Positions 6,232-12,601 of a stretch of 20,040 nt of DNA are shown piece by piece. The stretch spans positions 1 to 20,040 of IMG/VR virus record IMGVR_UViG_3300043403_000146, one strand, 5' to 3'. The notes under the pieces were generated by a model. That model was not told where the DNA came from. It saw only the letters and a program-made list of their open reading frames with translations, and did no database searches. The translations under genes were made by a program, and so were the position numbers. Each line of letters opens with the position of its first letter. Position 1 is the first letter of the stretch. Source of the DNA: a virus.

Positions 6232-6253
6232 AGTATACAAATTTATTTTCGTG
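6232..6253 (-). promoter_or_regulatory. Leftward early promoter -10 with repeated control element, copy 2
   Basis: On the minus strand the element CACGAAAATAAATTTGT (6253 to 6237) runs straight into TATACT (6237-6232), a five-of-six match to the -10 consensus. The element thus fills the spacer region of a leftward promoter, where a bound protein would control it. No good -35 is seen, which would fit an activator-dependent promoter. Transcription would start near 6225, about 25 nt before the 95-aa gene. Confidence 0.5.
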
Positions 6254-6259
6254 GGACTG

Positions 6260-6304
6260 TTGACATTATCAATTTATGCGTTTAATATCCTACTCATGAT
6301 GAGT
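6260..6304 (+). promoter_or_regulatory. Rightward early promoter with palindrome at the start site
   Basis: TTGACA (6260-6265), a 17-bp spacer and TAATAT (6283-6288) make a good sigma70 promoter starting near 6295. A perfect dyad, ACTCAT-G-ATGAGT (6292-6304), covers the start site and could be an operator. Downstream, GTTT-GCGGG-AAAC with outer GATGA/TCATC arms (about 6299-6325) could form a leader hairpin before the first gene's ribosome site (AGGAGA). Confidence 0.65.
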
Positions 6305-6345
6305 TTGCGGGAAACTGATTCATCACAACAAAAACAGGAGATTCT

Positions 6346-6552
6346 ATGATAAATTCAACTTACGGCGCGGGATTCCGCGCAGGTTTTGCTAGACCAGCTT
6401 TAAGCAAACCTCGTGCTGACGGCACAAGATTAATACTCGAACCTGTATGCCCATTTCCATCATGGAGGTTTATCAGCTTTGCATTATGGCATAGCGGTCG
6501 CATTGATGGGCAAATGAAACGCCTTGTAAACCCGAATAGAAAGACTTGGTAA
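6346..6552 (+). CDS. Unknown small protein, 68 aa
   Basis: First gene of the rightward operon, with a good ribosome site (AGGAGA, 5 nt before the ATG). The product is basic and aromatic (MINSTYGAGFRAGFARPALS ... WRFISFALWHSGRIDGQMKR) and has no recognised domain. The stop shares one base with the next start (TAATG), so it is coupled to the exonuclease gene. First genes of early phage operons are often host-takeover or anti-defence factors; nothing in this sequence tells which, if either, applies. Confidence 0.7.
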   Translation: MINSTYGAGFRAGFARPALSKPRADGTRLILEPVCPFPSWRFISFALWHSGRIDGQMKRLVNPNRKTW

Positions 6553-7454
6553 TGTCACTTCAATATCCAATGGGCATGCCCGAGGGCATCTACTTTAACC
6601 TGAGTAATGATGAGTATCATAGTGACCCAGCTCTTAGCCACTCTGGTATGACGCAAGTGCTGATCAGCTGGCAAGACTATTGGGAGCGTTCTTGCCACAA
6701 TCAAGATAAAAGTCAGTATGCCCCTACCGATGCAATGAAGCTTGGTGAACGCACCGGCATGCTATTGCTTGAACCTAAACGCTTCCGCGAGAAATATAAC
6801 AGCTTCGGGAAAGCCCCTACTGCCGCCAAAGGCATATATTTGAGCAGCGTCGAGTATGATAAAATTAAGCGCGCCGTCGACGACGTGATGAGTGTACCAA
6901 AGGCAGCAGCATATTTTGAGCATGGTTATCCCGAGGTAAGCTTCTTCTGGCGTGACCGTACCACCGGCGTGCCACTGCGCGCGCGTATCGATTACCTTCG
7001 CACATTCGGAGCCATCGATTTTAAGCGTATTGCTGGCACTGGCCCGTTTACTATTGGTAAGGCTGTAAAATCACAAGGCCTCGACATTCAGAACTTTCTT
7101 TACCTTGAAGCATTGAAAGCCGGTAGAGATTGGTTGCGACGTATGAAGCCACAAGAATTTGGGATCTATGCTGCTGTGCAAGGGGTAGATCTAAATTGGT
7201 TGACTGCATTCATGGAGGAGGAGGACTTACTTTTCCGCTTTCTCTTCCAGCGTAGTACACCGCCATATATCTGGAAGATCCGAGAGCTTGAGCAGGAAGT
7301 GCTCATCGAGGGGGCAAACGCTACGTTTGAGGCCATGAAGCGATACAATGAAGGCCTCGCACGTTTCGGCACTGGTAAGCCTGATATGGGCGACGGTGAA
7401 CTAGGTACAGTTTCAAAATTCCATGTTCCAAGGAGGGAATACGACTATGAATAA
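6552..7454 (+). CDS. RecE-type PDDEXK exonuclease (DUF3799-like)
   Basis: The 300-aa protein matches the phage exonuclease VIII/RecE-like family. It has an N-terminal 'Y....ALS.S' segment (EYHSDPALSHSGM, about 21-33), then KLGERTGMLLLEP (63-75), then the nuclease core: YPEVSFFWRD with E128, ARIDYLR with D147 and AIDFKRI with D156-x-K158, followed by a Q/YLEA segment. These residues form a PDDEXK metal site. The enzyme chews one strand of double-stranded ends so that the annealing protein encoded next can pair the exposed single strands. The start is ATG 6552 (TAATG junction) rather than the TTG at 6546. It overlaps the ERF gene by 8 nt, which fits the usual exonuclease/annealase pairing. Confidence 0.88.
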   Translation: MSLQYPMGMPEGIYFNLSNDEYHSDPALSHSGMTQVLISWQDYWERSCHNQDKSQYAPTDAMKLGERTGMLLLEPKRFREKYNSFGKAPTAAKGIYLSSVEYDKIKRAVDDVMSVPKAAAYFEHGYPEVSFFWRDRTTGVPLRARIDYLRTFGAIDFKRIAGTGPFTIGKAVKSQGLDIQNFLYLEALKAGRDWLRRMKPQEFGIYAAVQGVDLNWLTAFMEEEDLLFRFLFQRSTPPYIWKIRELEQEVLIEGANATFEAMKRYNEGLARFGTGKPDMGDGELGTVSKFHVPRREYDYE

Positions 7455-8379
7455 GCCAAAGAAAAAACCAGAGCCAAAAGCTACCACTTACGCTCGTGAG
7501 CATCTTCTCCCACCATCTAAGCAGCAGGTGCTGGCTCCAGTAGCTGAAAAGCTTGTAAAGGAAGGCCGCGCACAAAGCCATTACCTGATTGATACACTCT
7601 CAAAGACCGCGCTGTCGATTGCAGGTAGTGATGGTGCAGTTGATAAGGTGGCAGTCATCGAACGACTATGGGCTATGCAGAAAGATGCTGAGGACCGTGC
7701 AGCGGAGCGTGAGTTTGGTATTGCAAAGGTTGCTCTGGCGATGCAACTACCTGAGATACCAAAAAGCAAAAAGATCGAGTTCATCGATAAAAATAACCAG
7801 AAGCGTGAAACACCCTACGCTGATCGAGCTGATATCGAGAAGGTGCTTGATCCATTGTGCCGGTCGCATGGGTTCAGCAAGGAATACACGACGGATACTA
7901 TCGATGGTAAAGCGTGCCAAGTTCTAACCGTACGCCATGTAGGTGGCCATAAAGAGGTGTTTCGCTCGCCTTATATGATGATTGATACCTCAGGTAGCAA
8001 GAATAACAACCAAGGCGCAGGTAGTACAGCAGAGTATGGCAAGCGGTATGCTCTCGTAGGTGCGTTCAATATTATCGGTGTAGATAAAGATGATGATGGA
8101 AACCTCGGGAAGAACCCCGAAGAAAAACCAAAGGATGCCTTTGCCGCGCGCGTGGAAGAGCAAACACCTGCTCAGACAATCACTGAGGAGGAGAAGCTGC
8201 ACGTTGCTGCTAACACCCTCACTGACCTACTCACCAATGCCCAGAGCAAGCAGAAGCGCGGTGAGATCCTAATGAAGAACATCAAGATCGTATCACGCCT
8301 TGAAGATGGTAATGACGAGCACAAAGCACAAGCAGCAGCAATACGTGAGCTTGCAGAACAGGAGCCAGCCAATGGATAA
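7447..8379 (+). CDS. erf: ERF-family single-strand annealing protein
   Basis: The protein is 310 aa from ATG 7447, chosen because AAGGAGGG lies about 9 nt upstream and the start overlaps the exonuclease stop (ATGAATAA). The ERF core is at about residues 86-217: EFGIAKVALAMQLPEIPKSK, then TPYADRADIEKVL, a DPLCRSHGF segment, STAEYGKRYALVGAFNIIGV and the acidic DKDDDGN. These match the family's 'TPYA.L', 'G..S..SYA.RYAL' and 'D.DDD' marks. ERF proteins bind ssDNA as rings and promote strand annealing. The N-terminal 20 residues are Lys-rich, and the C-terminal 90 are charged and helical, a usual variable tail. Confidence 0.9.
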   Translation: MNKPKKKPEPKATTYAREHLLPPSKQQVLAPVAEKLVKEGRAQSHYLIDTLSKTALSIAGSDGAVDKVAVIERLWAMQKDAEDRAAEREFGIAKVALAMQLPEIPKSKKIEFIDKNNQKRETPYADRADIEKVLDPLCRSHGFSKEYTTDTIDGKACQVLTVRHVGGHKEVFRSPYMMIDTSGSKNNNQGAGSTAEYGKRYALVGAFNIIGVDKDDDGNLGKNPEEKPKDAFAARVEEQTPAQTITEEEKLHVAANTLTDLLTNAQSKQKRGEILMKNIKIVSRLEDGNDEHKAQAAAIRELAEQEPANG

Positions 8380-8548
8380 TCTTACCCCCGAGGGGATAGC
8401 CAGAGAGATACGTTTAAAGGTTCAGGATATAAATGATCTAGTGCTATTAGCCGCTCTTGCTGAGGTAGATATTGAGTTTATGCCTACAGCATTGGAGAAC
8501 GCACCGCGCACGCAAACGCTATCTGTTTATATTTCACAGGCGGTTTGA
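8372..8548 (+). CDS. Unknown small acidic protein, 58 aa
   Basis: The start is ATG 8372, with AGGAG about 8 nt upstream and an 8-nt overlap with the ERF stop (ATGGATAA). The short product starts MDNLTPEGIAREIRLKV and is helical and acidic, with a hydrophobic centre (LVLLAALAEVDIEFM). No family is recognised. It is followed after 1 nt by the HNH nuclease gene. Reading the frame from further upstream (8300) would run inside erf and is unlikely. Confidence 0.65.
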   Translation: MDNLTPEGIAREIRLKVQDINDLVLLAALAEVDIEFMPTALENAPRTQTLSVYISQAV

Positions 8549-8549
8549 T

Positions 8550-8921
8550 ATGAACATCACCGGCCGCCCCCCAGTGCAAAAAGGAATCAAACCACGATTA
8601 TCACGGGGGAAAGCACGCCAAGCGACAAGACAAGAGCGAATGCAATGGGAAAAAATACGGGCTTTAGGTTGCATTCTTGATAATAAACTGGAGTGCTCAG
8701 GCCGTATTACAATCCATCACTGCGGCACTGGAGCCGGTGGCCGGAAGGATCATGCTAAAGTCATCCCCTTATGTCATGAGCACCACCAAGGCCATAGCGG
8801 CATTGATGGTAAGCGTATGAGTAAGCGGGAATGGCAAACACAATACGGTAGCGAAGAGAAGCTACTTAAGAGAGTACAACGTCGATTAGAATCACCATGG
8901 AAGGATGAAAACAATGAATGA
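8550..8921 (+). CDS. Ref-like RecA-dependent HNH nuclease
   Basis: The 123-aa protein starts at ATG 8550 (MNITGRPPVQKG), 1 nt after the previous stop. It has a basic N-terminus, then ALGCIL (38-43), ITIHHCGTGAGGRKDHAKVI (54-73) and PLCHEHHQGHSGID (73-86), ending with WQTQYGSEEKLL. This is the layout of the phage P1 Ref family, which uses an HNH-type metal site (H56/H57, H76, H78/H79) to cut DNA at RecA-made D-loops and boosts recombination. The position, two genes after erf and three after the exonuclease, fits a recombination role. The family is recognised from motif layout; dependence on RecA is family knowledge, not visible here. Confidence 0.8.
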   Translation: MNITGRPPVQKGIKPRLSRGKARQATRQERMQWEKIRALGCILDNKLECSGRITIHHCGTGAGGRKDHAKVIPLCHEHHQGHSGIDGKRMSKREWQTQYGSEEKLLKRVQRRLESPWKDENNE

Positions 8922-9192
8922 ACCCGCCAAACCACTTTTACTTGCTGCGCACGATATTATCAATGGCGAGCGCATGCTAACCTATGGCCCGGCAGAAAAT
9001 GGTATGCAGGGAGTTGCAGACCAGTGGGCACTCTACCTTCGCCAAAAATATAAAATTGATATTCATCTTACGGCCGAGGACGCATGCTGGATGATGGTAG
9101 ACCTAAAGAAGTTTCGCCAGATGCACAAATCAAAGCGCGATAATATTATCGATGCAGCTGGATATATTGGAATTATAGAGAGGGTAATATAA
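8914..9192 (+). CDS. DUF6378-like phage protein, 92 aa
   Basis: The start is ATG 8914, because AAGGA lies 8 nt upstream and the ATGAATGA overlap with the previous stop matches the 8-nt style of this operon. An ATG at 8905 is the alternative. The protein carries the pattern INGERMLTYGPAEN ... VADQWALYL ... EDACWMMVDLKKFRQ ... RDNIIDAAGYIGI. This corresponds to the widespread small phage family with 'NG.R...YG...', 'DV..MM..LK..R' and 'D...D.AGY' marks (DUF6378). The acidic and Asp-rich helices recall all-alpha nucleotide pyrophosphohydrolases, but no activity can be claimed. Confidence 0.7.
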   Translation: MNEPAKPLLLAAHDIINGERMLTYGPAENGMQGVADQWALYLRQKYKIDIHLTAEDACWMMVDLKKFRQMHKSKRDNIIDAAGYIGIIERVI

Positions 9193-9422
9193 TGCCCGAA
9201 TTTCAAAAAGACCACATGGATTTTATTAGCCAAGCTATACAACGCGGCCTGCGCGAGGAAATTGAAAAAGCCTTAGCTGAAGAAATGCGAGAGATAGAGA
9301 AGCGTGTTGCCGAGCGTGTGGGTGAGTGTGCTGATCGAATTGCCTTAGCTGTGTTCGCTCATTACGACATGAGATACGCTGGTAGGAATTTAATCATTAC
9401 TGTGAAAAAGGAGTTGCCGTGA
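9192..9422 (+). CDS. Unknown coiled-coil-like protein, 76 aa
   Basis: The stop of the previous gene and this ATG share a base (TAATG), and GAGAGGG is upstream. Residues about 15-55 form a long charged helix (LREEIEKALAEEMREIEKRV), likely a coiled coil. The ending is NLIITVKKELP. The protein is not recognised. Its own last codons contain AAGGAG, the ribosome site for the next gene, which begins with GTG overlapping this stop. Confidence 0.65.
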   Translation: MPEFQKDHMDFISQAIQRGLREEIEKALAEEMREIEKRVAERVGECADRIALAVFAHYDMRYAGRNLIITVKKELP

Positions 9423-9730
9423 GATATCAAACAAGATTTCGCACCATCGAAGCATACCAGTGGTTTAAAAGTATGGGATCAGGACGTGGTGTGCGCCAAG
9501 TAGTGGCCCATAGCATTGACATGACAAAGAAAGATGCATCAGGCAAAGAGATAGGCCGAGGCATCATTCACGAGGCTCCTGAGCGTTATGTATGTGATTC
9601 ACATCTAGGAAGCCTTGTGGTGAGTGAAGGTGATTATATCGTCACTGGAGCTCATGGATATTATATTGTTGATCCAACTACCTTTGAAGCACAGTACGAA
9701 CCATTTAAGGAGGGTGAGCAGAATGGCTGA
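9419..9730 (+). CDS. Small phage protein with GDYIV motif, 103 aa
   Basis: The GTG start at 9419 has AAGGAG 6 nt upstream and a GTGA overlap with the previous gene. The protein follows a common small phage family of unknown function: an 'R....EA.QW' start (RFRTIEAYQWF) and a closing 'GDYIV.G..G.Y..DP..FE..Y' (SEGDYIVTGAHGYYIVDPTT, then FEAQYEPF). Such proteins are widespread in accessory regions of tailed phages. No enzymatic residues stand out. It ends in an 8-nt overlap with the next start (ATGGCTGA). Confidence 0.7.
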   Translation: MRYQTRFRTIEAYQWFKSMGSGRGVRQVVAHSIDMTKKDASGKEIGRGIIHEAPERYVCDSHLGSLVVSEGDYIVTGAHGYYIVDPTTFEAQYEPFKEGEQNG

Positions 9731-9911
9731 TATTTCAAAATGCAGCGGAGAAGGCTGTGCAAAAAAGCTTTTGTGCTACCGATACACAGCACCAAGCGGA
9801 TTCTGGCAATCATGGGCAGAGTTTGAACCCGATGCAGTTACGGGCAAGTGTGATGACTATTGGCCCAATGTTGTAGCTAACCCAAATAACTTAAGGATTT
9901 ACACAAAATGA
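9723..9911 (+). CDS. Small Cys-containing phage protein, 62 aa
   Basis: The start is ATG 9723 (MADISKCSGEGCAKK), preceded by AAGGAGGG. The protein holds four to five Cys (CSGEGC, LLCYRY, GKCDDYWP), in a spacing seen in short phage proteins with 'C...C.....CYRY.A' and a closing 'C.YW'. Metal binding is plausible, but the function is unknown. The frame is open further upstream, inside the preceding gene, but the ribosome site and overlap fix the start here. Confidence 0.65.
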   Translation: MADISKCSGEGCAKKLLCYRYTAPSGFWQSWAEFEPDAVTGKCDDYWPNVVANPNNLRIYTK

Positions 9912-10270
9912 TGCAATTTGATTTATCAAAGCCGGGGGTGACGACGCATTTTAGCTGTGGCACACTTGCTGACGGCCAGCACTATGCAATGGCTGAAATG
10001 GGGCAGATTGAGAATAAGGTTGCGCAAGATATGTTTAATGCTCTGAGTAAGTATGCACCAACTCCACCAGCCGAAAACCTAAAGCTTAAAGCGATAGAGG
10101 TAACCGATTATAAATCGTTTCATAATCACAAGCTTTACAAAGTCCATATCCTTTGCGTATTTCGAGATGATATTACTCATGAAAAATACCAGATTAAAGT
10201 AGACCTCCTACCGGATCAGGTACATGCAATATACAAGCTCTTCTCAACAACGGAGGGGCTATGCAAATAG
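9908..10270 (+). CDS. Unknown protein, 120 aa
   Basis: ATG 9908 overlaps the previous stop (ATGA) and has AAGGAT about 9 nt upstream. The N-terminal third is Gly/Thr-rich (VTTHFSCGTLADGQHYAMAE). The C-terminal half looks like alternating strands (LYKVHILCVFRDDITHEKYQ, IKVDLLPDQVHAIYKLF), suggesting a small alpha/beta fold. The family is not recognised. The last codons overlap the next gene by 10 nt. Confidence 0.65.
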   Translation: MMQFDLSKPGVTTHFSCGTLADGQHYAMAEMGQIENKVAQDMFNALSKYAPTPPAENLKLKAIEVTDYKSFHNHKLYKVHILCVFRDDITHEKYQIKVDLLPDQVHAIYKLFSTTEGLCK

Positions 10271-10437
10271 GTGATAGGGTAAAAGTCATTGAACGCACCC
10301 ACGTGCTTTTTAGCACGACAGGAGAGATTAAGGCATTTCAGCAGCCTGACTATAGATATAATGGCTTTCGCTTGCTGGTGGCTACAGATGACGGAAGAAA
10401 CGGGCTATTTACACCAGAGGAGTTGAGGGCAGCATGA
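10261..10437 (+). CDS. Small SH3/KOW-like protein, 58 aa
   Basis: This short gene has a strong GGAGGGG site just before ATG 10261 and ends in an ATGA overlap with the next gene. It encodes MQIGDRVKVIERTHVLFSTT, then GEIKAFQQP, a strand-rich middle and DDGRNGLFTPEELRAA. 'GD.V.V' followed by 'G.I' and a late 'DDG....F.PEEL' is the usual look of a small beta-barrel domain of SH3 or KOW type. The role is unknown. The ribosome site and precise junctions on both sides make it likely real despite its length. Confidence 0.7.
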   Translation: MQIGDRVKVIERTHVLFSTTGEIKAFQQPDYRYNGFRLLVATDDGRNGLFTPEELRAA

Positions 10438-10694
10438 ACACACAAAAACAAAACGAGGCATCTATGTCGGACTATTTACAACAACTTTATGATTTATCCA
10501 CAGAGATAACCATTAAGCCACATAACCCAAACGTTGCGGATTCAGAAGTCATCGTTAACGTGGGAATAGTGATAAAACGCCCTGACGGTAAGTATCAATA
10601 TGCAAAACTATATGGAGGCGGAAAAACCGTTCAAGCCGCGATTGTTGATTGCATAAAAATGGCCAATGCTTTGAAGGATTCGTGCAATGGATAA
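10434..10694 (+). CDS. Unknown small protein, 86 aa
   Basis: ATG 10434 overlaps the previous stop (ATGA), with GAGGG upstream. A second ATG at 10464 (MSDYLQQLYD) with GAGG before it is possible. The central part reads VIVNVGIVIKRPDGKYQYAK then LYGGGKTVQAAIVDCIKMAN: strands followed by a helix, as in many small phage proteins of unknown role. It is not recognised further. It ends with an 8-nt overlap (ATGGATAA) into the next gene. Confidence 0.65.
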   Translation: MNTQKQNEASMSDYLQQLYDLSTEITIKPHNPNVADSEVIVNVGIVIKRPDGKYQYAKLYGGGKTVQAAIVDCIKMANALKDSCNG

Positions 10695-11262
10695 TTTAAA
10701 ACAAAACGCGATTCTGGTAAGGGATGCGCTGATTTATGCACAAGAAGATCTACATAAGCAAACCATGCAGAATGCAAAGTCATCATTAGAACTAGTGCGT
10801 ATTCATGACAAAATATGGTCAGCTATCCCCGCAGCACAAGCACTGGTGGATGGGGTGGGCAGCTGCGCTGAACAGCCGTATGATTGCGTCGAATTAGAGT
10901 CGTTGATATGGCGAACTTTAATTCCCTGCGTAAGAAGCAATTTGGGTATGAAAGAAACTGCTAAGCGTATAGCAGAGGCCATCACAGCTACGCCCAAGCG
11001 GGAATCCGGCGGCCAACCACCCATTCAAAACCAGCCACAAAATGAACACATCAGCGATACGTGTTCAAAGATTGAAGCTATCGGAGTTCATGGATATGAG
11101 ATTTCGGGCGACACCATCTACATAGGCCCGATGCGCCCTGACCGCATAAAGGTAGCGGATGTTACCTGTACGATTGATTGGGATGAAGCCTACACTGATG
11201 AGGCCAAGAAGCGCAGGATTCGTGATGCGGAGCGTATTTGTAGGGGGCTTGACCGTGATTAG
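10687..11262 (+). CDS. Unknown protein, 191 aa
   Basis: ATG 10687 is preceded by AAGGA and overlaps the previous stop by 8 nt. There appear to be two parts. Residues 1-105 are a helical segment (ILVRDALIYAQEDLHKQTMQ, then LESLIWRTLIPCVRSNLG, KETAKRIAEAI). A polar linker rich in Q, P and N (about 105-125) leads to a C-terminal part (about 130-191) with strands and a final charged helix (AYTDEAKKRRIRDAERICRG). No family is recognised. The linker suggests a modular accessory protein. Confidence 0.65.
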   Translation: MDNLKQNAILVRDALIYAQEDLHKQTMQNAKSSLELVRIHDKIWSAIPAAQALVDGVGSCAEQPYDCVELESLIWRTLIPCVRSNLGMKETAKRIAEAITATPKRESGGQPPIQNQPQNEHISDTCSKIEAIGVHGYEISGDTIYIGPMRPDRIKVADVTCTIDWDEAYTDEAKKRRIRDAERICRGLDRD

Positions 11263-11467
11263 CCAGAAAGAGATAGGAAAGATGCCGCTCACAAAGGTAA
11301 CGATGTCGCGTGAACTAGTAGAATGGCATCGGCAATGGTTTCGCGATATCATAGAAAGGCACGCCCCCACTGGAAATATTTACGGAATGTTACACGAGGC
11401 ATATCTCTTGGGGATGCACCACTGCATGAAAGTTTCCGAAAAAGAAAACCAACCCAACCAGCCATGA
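11255..11467 (+). CDS. Unknown small protein, 70 aa
   Basis: GTG 11255 is chosen because AGGGGG lies 7 nt upstream and the junction with the previous stop (GTGATTAG) is again 8 nt. ATG 11282 is an alternative. The helical, His/Met-rich product contains SRELVEWHRQWFRDIIERHA and GMLHEAYLLGMHHCMKV. It is not recognised. It is followed by 13 non-coding nt and a new ribosome site. Confidence 0.55.
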   Translation: MISQKEIGKMPLTKVTMSRELVEWHRQWFRDIIERHAPTGNIYGMLHEAYLLGMHHCMKVSEKENQPNQP

Positions 11468-11480
11468 AGGGAAATGATTT

Positions 11481-11894
11481 ATGAAAGATGAACTTTTAAA
11501 TGACTTAAACGAGCTATCAGACGAAAACAGAAAACGTGATGGAACCGGATTATTGTCGCCATTAGAAGCCTTTAGTGTAATGCTTCCTTACCTAAACACC
11601 TGCGCAGACGAGCGCAATAGCGGGGTGGATAAAGCCGCCCTTATTGTATTGCTTGATAATGCTCATTCAACAAAGCTCGAAGCGACTGGCGTTGATAGCC
11701 TAAATTCCACTGAGGTTATCAAACTACTAAGCCCCTATCTCACCACCAAGCTACAGGACGACATGGAAGTGATACTCGAAAAGGCAATTGTTGCTTTTGA
11801 TACAAGTCTCAGAACCTCTATTGGTGAGCAGCCTGAGGAGTTAAACTCATGCGCTTTATCGTGTATCCTAACAGCAGCAAAAGAAAATTTATGA
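11481..11894 (+). CDS. Unknown helical protein, 137 aa
   Basis: ATG 11481 has AAGGGAA about 7 nt upstream. The product is acidic and helical (MKDELLNDLNELSDENRKRD, then SPLEAFSVMLPYLNT). It has two segments of similar shape, 'LSPLEAFSVMLPYL' at about 25-38 and 'STEVIKLLSPYLTTKL' at about 78-93. This hints at repeated helical units, though the match is weak. No family is recognised. It ends in an ATGA overlap. Confidence 0.6.
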   Translation: MKDELLNDLNELSDENRKRDGTGLLSPLEAFSVMLPYLNTCADERNSGVDKAALIVLLDNAHSTKLEATGVDSLNSTEVIKLLSPYLTTKLQDDMEVILEKAIVAFDTSLRTSIGEQPEELNSCALSCILTAAKENL

Positions 11895-12313
11895 GCAATA
11901 AACCACCACCAAGCCTGCGTGAGCAGATGATCAGAAGACTTGTTGAATATGGCATTGCCAATGTGGATATAGACCCTTGGAAGCTCTTTGATGAAGCTAT
12001 TATGCCCATCCTTCAAAAAGCCATGGATGCAGGTCAGCTCCTTGTCAGCCGTAACACGCAGGACCGCGTACCAGTTGATAAATCCATCATAGAGTGGCTG
12101 GAAAAGATATGTGAGCATGTAACCCTTCTTCAGGAAAATGAGGCTGTGATAAGCAAGAAGCAATGCCTCAAGGTAATATATCAGTTTGGAACAGAAGCTG
12201 AGAAAGCTCTTTTTGAGGCAAAGCGACACAATGATATGATAAAAAAAGAAATCATTGATGGAAAAATTTACCAAAGAGGAAGCTTTAAAATTAATAACCA
12301 AATCTTTAAATGA
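11891..12313 (+). CDS. Unknown helical protein, 140 aa
   Basis: ATG 11891 (MSNKPPPSLREQMIRRLVEY) overlaps the preceding stop as ATGA. There is no strong ribosome site, so translation is probably coupled. The frame is open 14 codons further upstream, but that would intrude into the previous gene. The protein is helical and charged (WKLFDEAIMPILQKAMDAG, IIEWLEKICEHVTLLQENEA), with a Lys-rich end. It is not recognised. The next gene starts inside its last 56 nt. Confidence 0.6.
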   Translation: MSNKPPPSLREQMIRRLVEYGIANVDIDPWKLFDEAIMPILQKAMDAGQLLVSRNTQDRVPVDKSIIEWLEKICEHVTLLQENEAVISKKQCLKVIYQFGTEAEKALFEAKRHNDMIKKEIIDGKIYQRGSFKINNQIFK

Positions 12314-12428
12314 GCGCGGATTTGAAACTAAACCTGAAACCCTTGCAGTGACTCGTGATAAAAAAGAAATAACGATTGATATTTGGACACAGTGTGGTCG
12401 GAGATTCACTAAAACGATAAGGTTTTGA
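12258..12428 (+). CDS. Possible small protein, 56 aa
   Basis: The frame from ATG 12258 encodes MEKFTKEEALKLITKSLNER, then GFETKPETLAVTRDKKEITI and a strand-like end (IWTQCGRRFTKTIRF). It reads like a real alpha-beta mini-protein. The weak point is the start: it would overlap the previous gene by 56 nt, and only an A-rich stretch serves as ribosome site. No other in-frame ATG is available. It ends 2 nt before the next gene's ATG. Confidence 0.45.
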   Translation: MEKFTKEEALKLITKSLNERGFETKPETLAVTRDKKEITIDIWTQCGRRFTKTIRF

Positions 12429-12430
12429 AA

Positions 12431-12601
12431 ATGACAATCGAAGAAAAACGATATGAAGATGTGCTTGTCGCTGTACAGGCACTAATGCAAACCGGCAGAA
12501 ATGCCTTTGTCAGGGACGTGCTGATCAAACTGGCTTACTCAATTCTGCGTCATTATGGGTATGAGGTTATCGATGCTTCCGCTCAGATTCCAAAAAGCTG
12601 A
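12431..12601 (+). CDS. Unknown small protein, 56 aa, last of rightward operon
   Basis: ATG 12431 follows AAGG at a normal distance and the previous stop by 2 nt. The product is MTIEEKRYEDVLVAVQALMQ, then TGRNAFVRDVLIKLAYSILR and a short polar tail: two or three helices, not recognised. Its last 35 nt overlap, on the opposite strand, the 3' end of the Rz-like spanin gene, so the rightward and leftward operons meet tail to tail here without a visible terminator. Confidence 0.6.
   Translation: MTIEEKRYEDVLVAVQALMQTGRNAFVRDVLIKLAYSILRHYGYEVIDASAQIPKS

Noticed and set aside
11735-12409. Leftward 224-codon frame opposite the last rightward genes
   Set aside because: It covers three rightward genes with coupled junctions, and its composition (long Ser/Phe/Leu runs) is typical of an antisense shadow.
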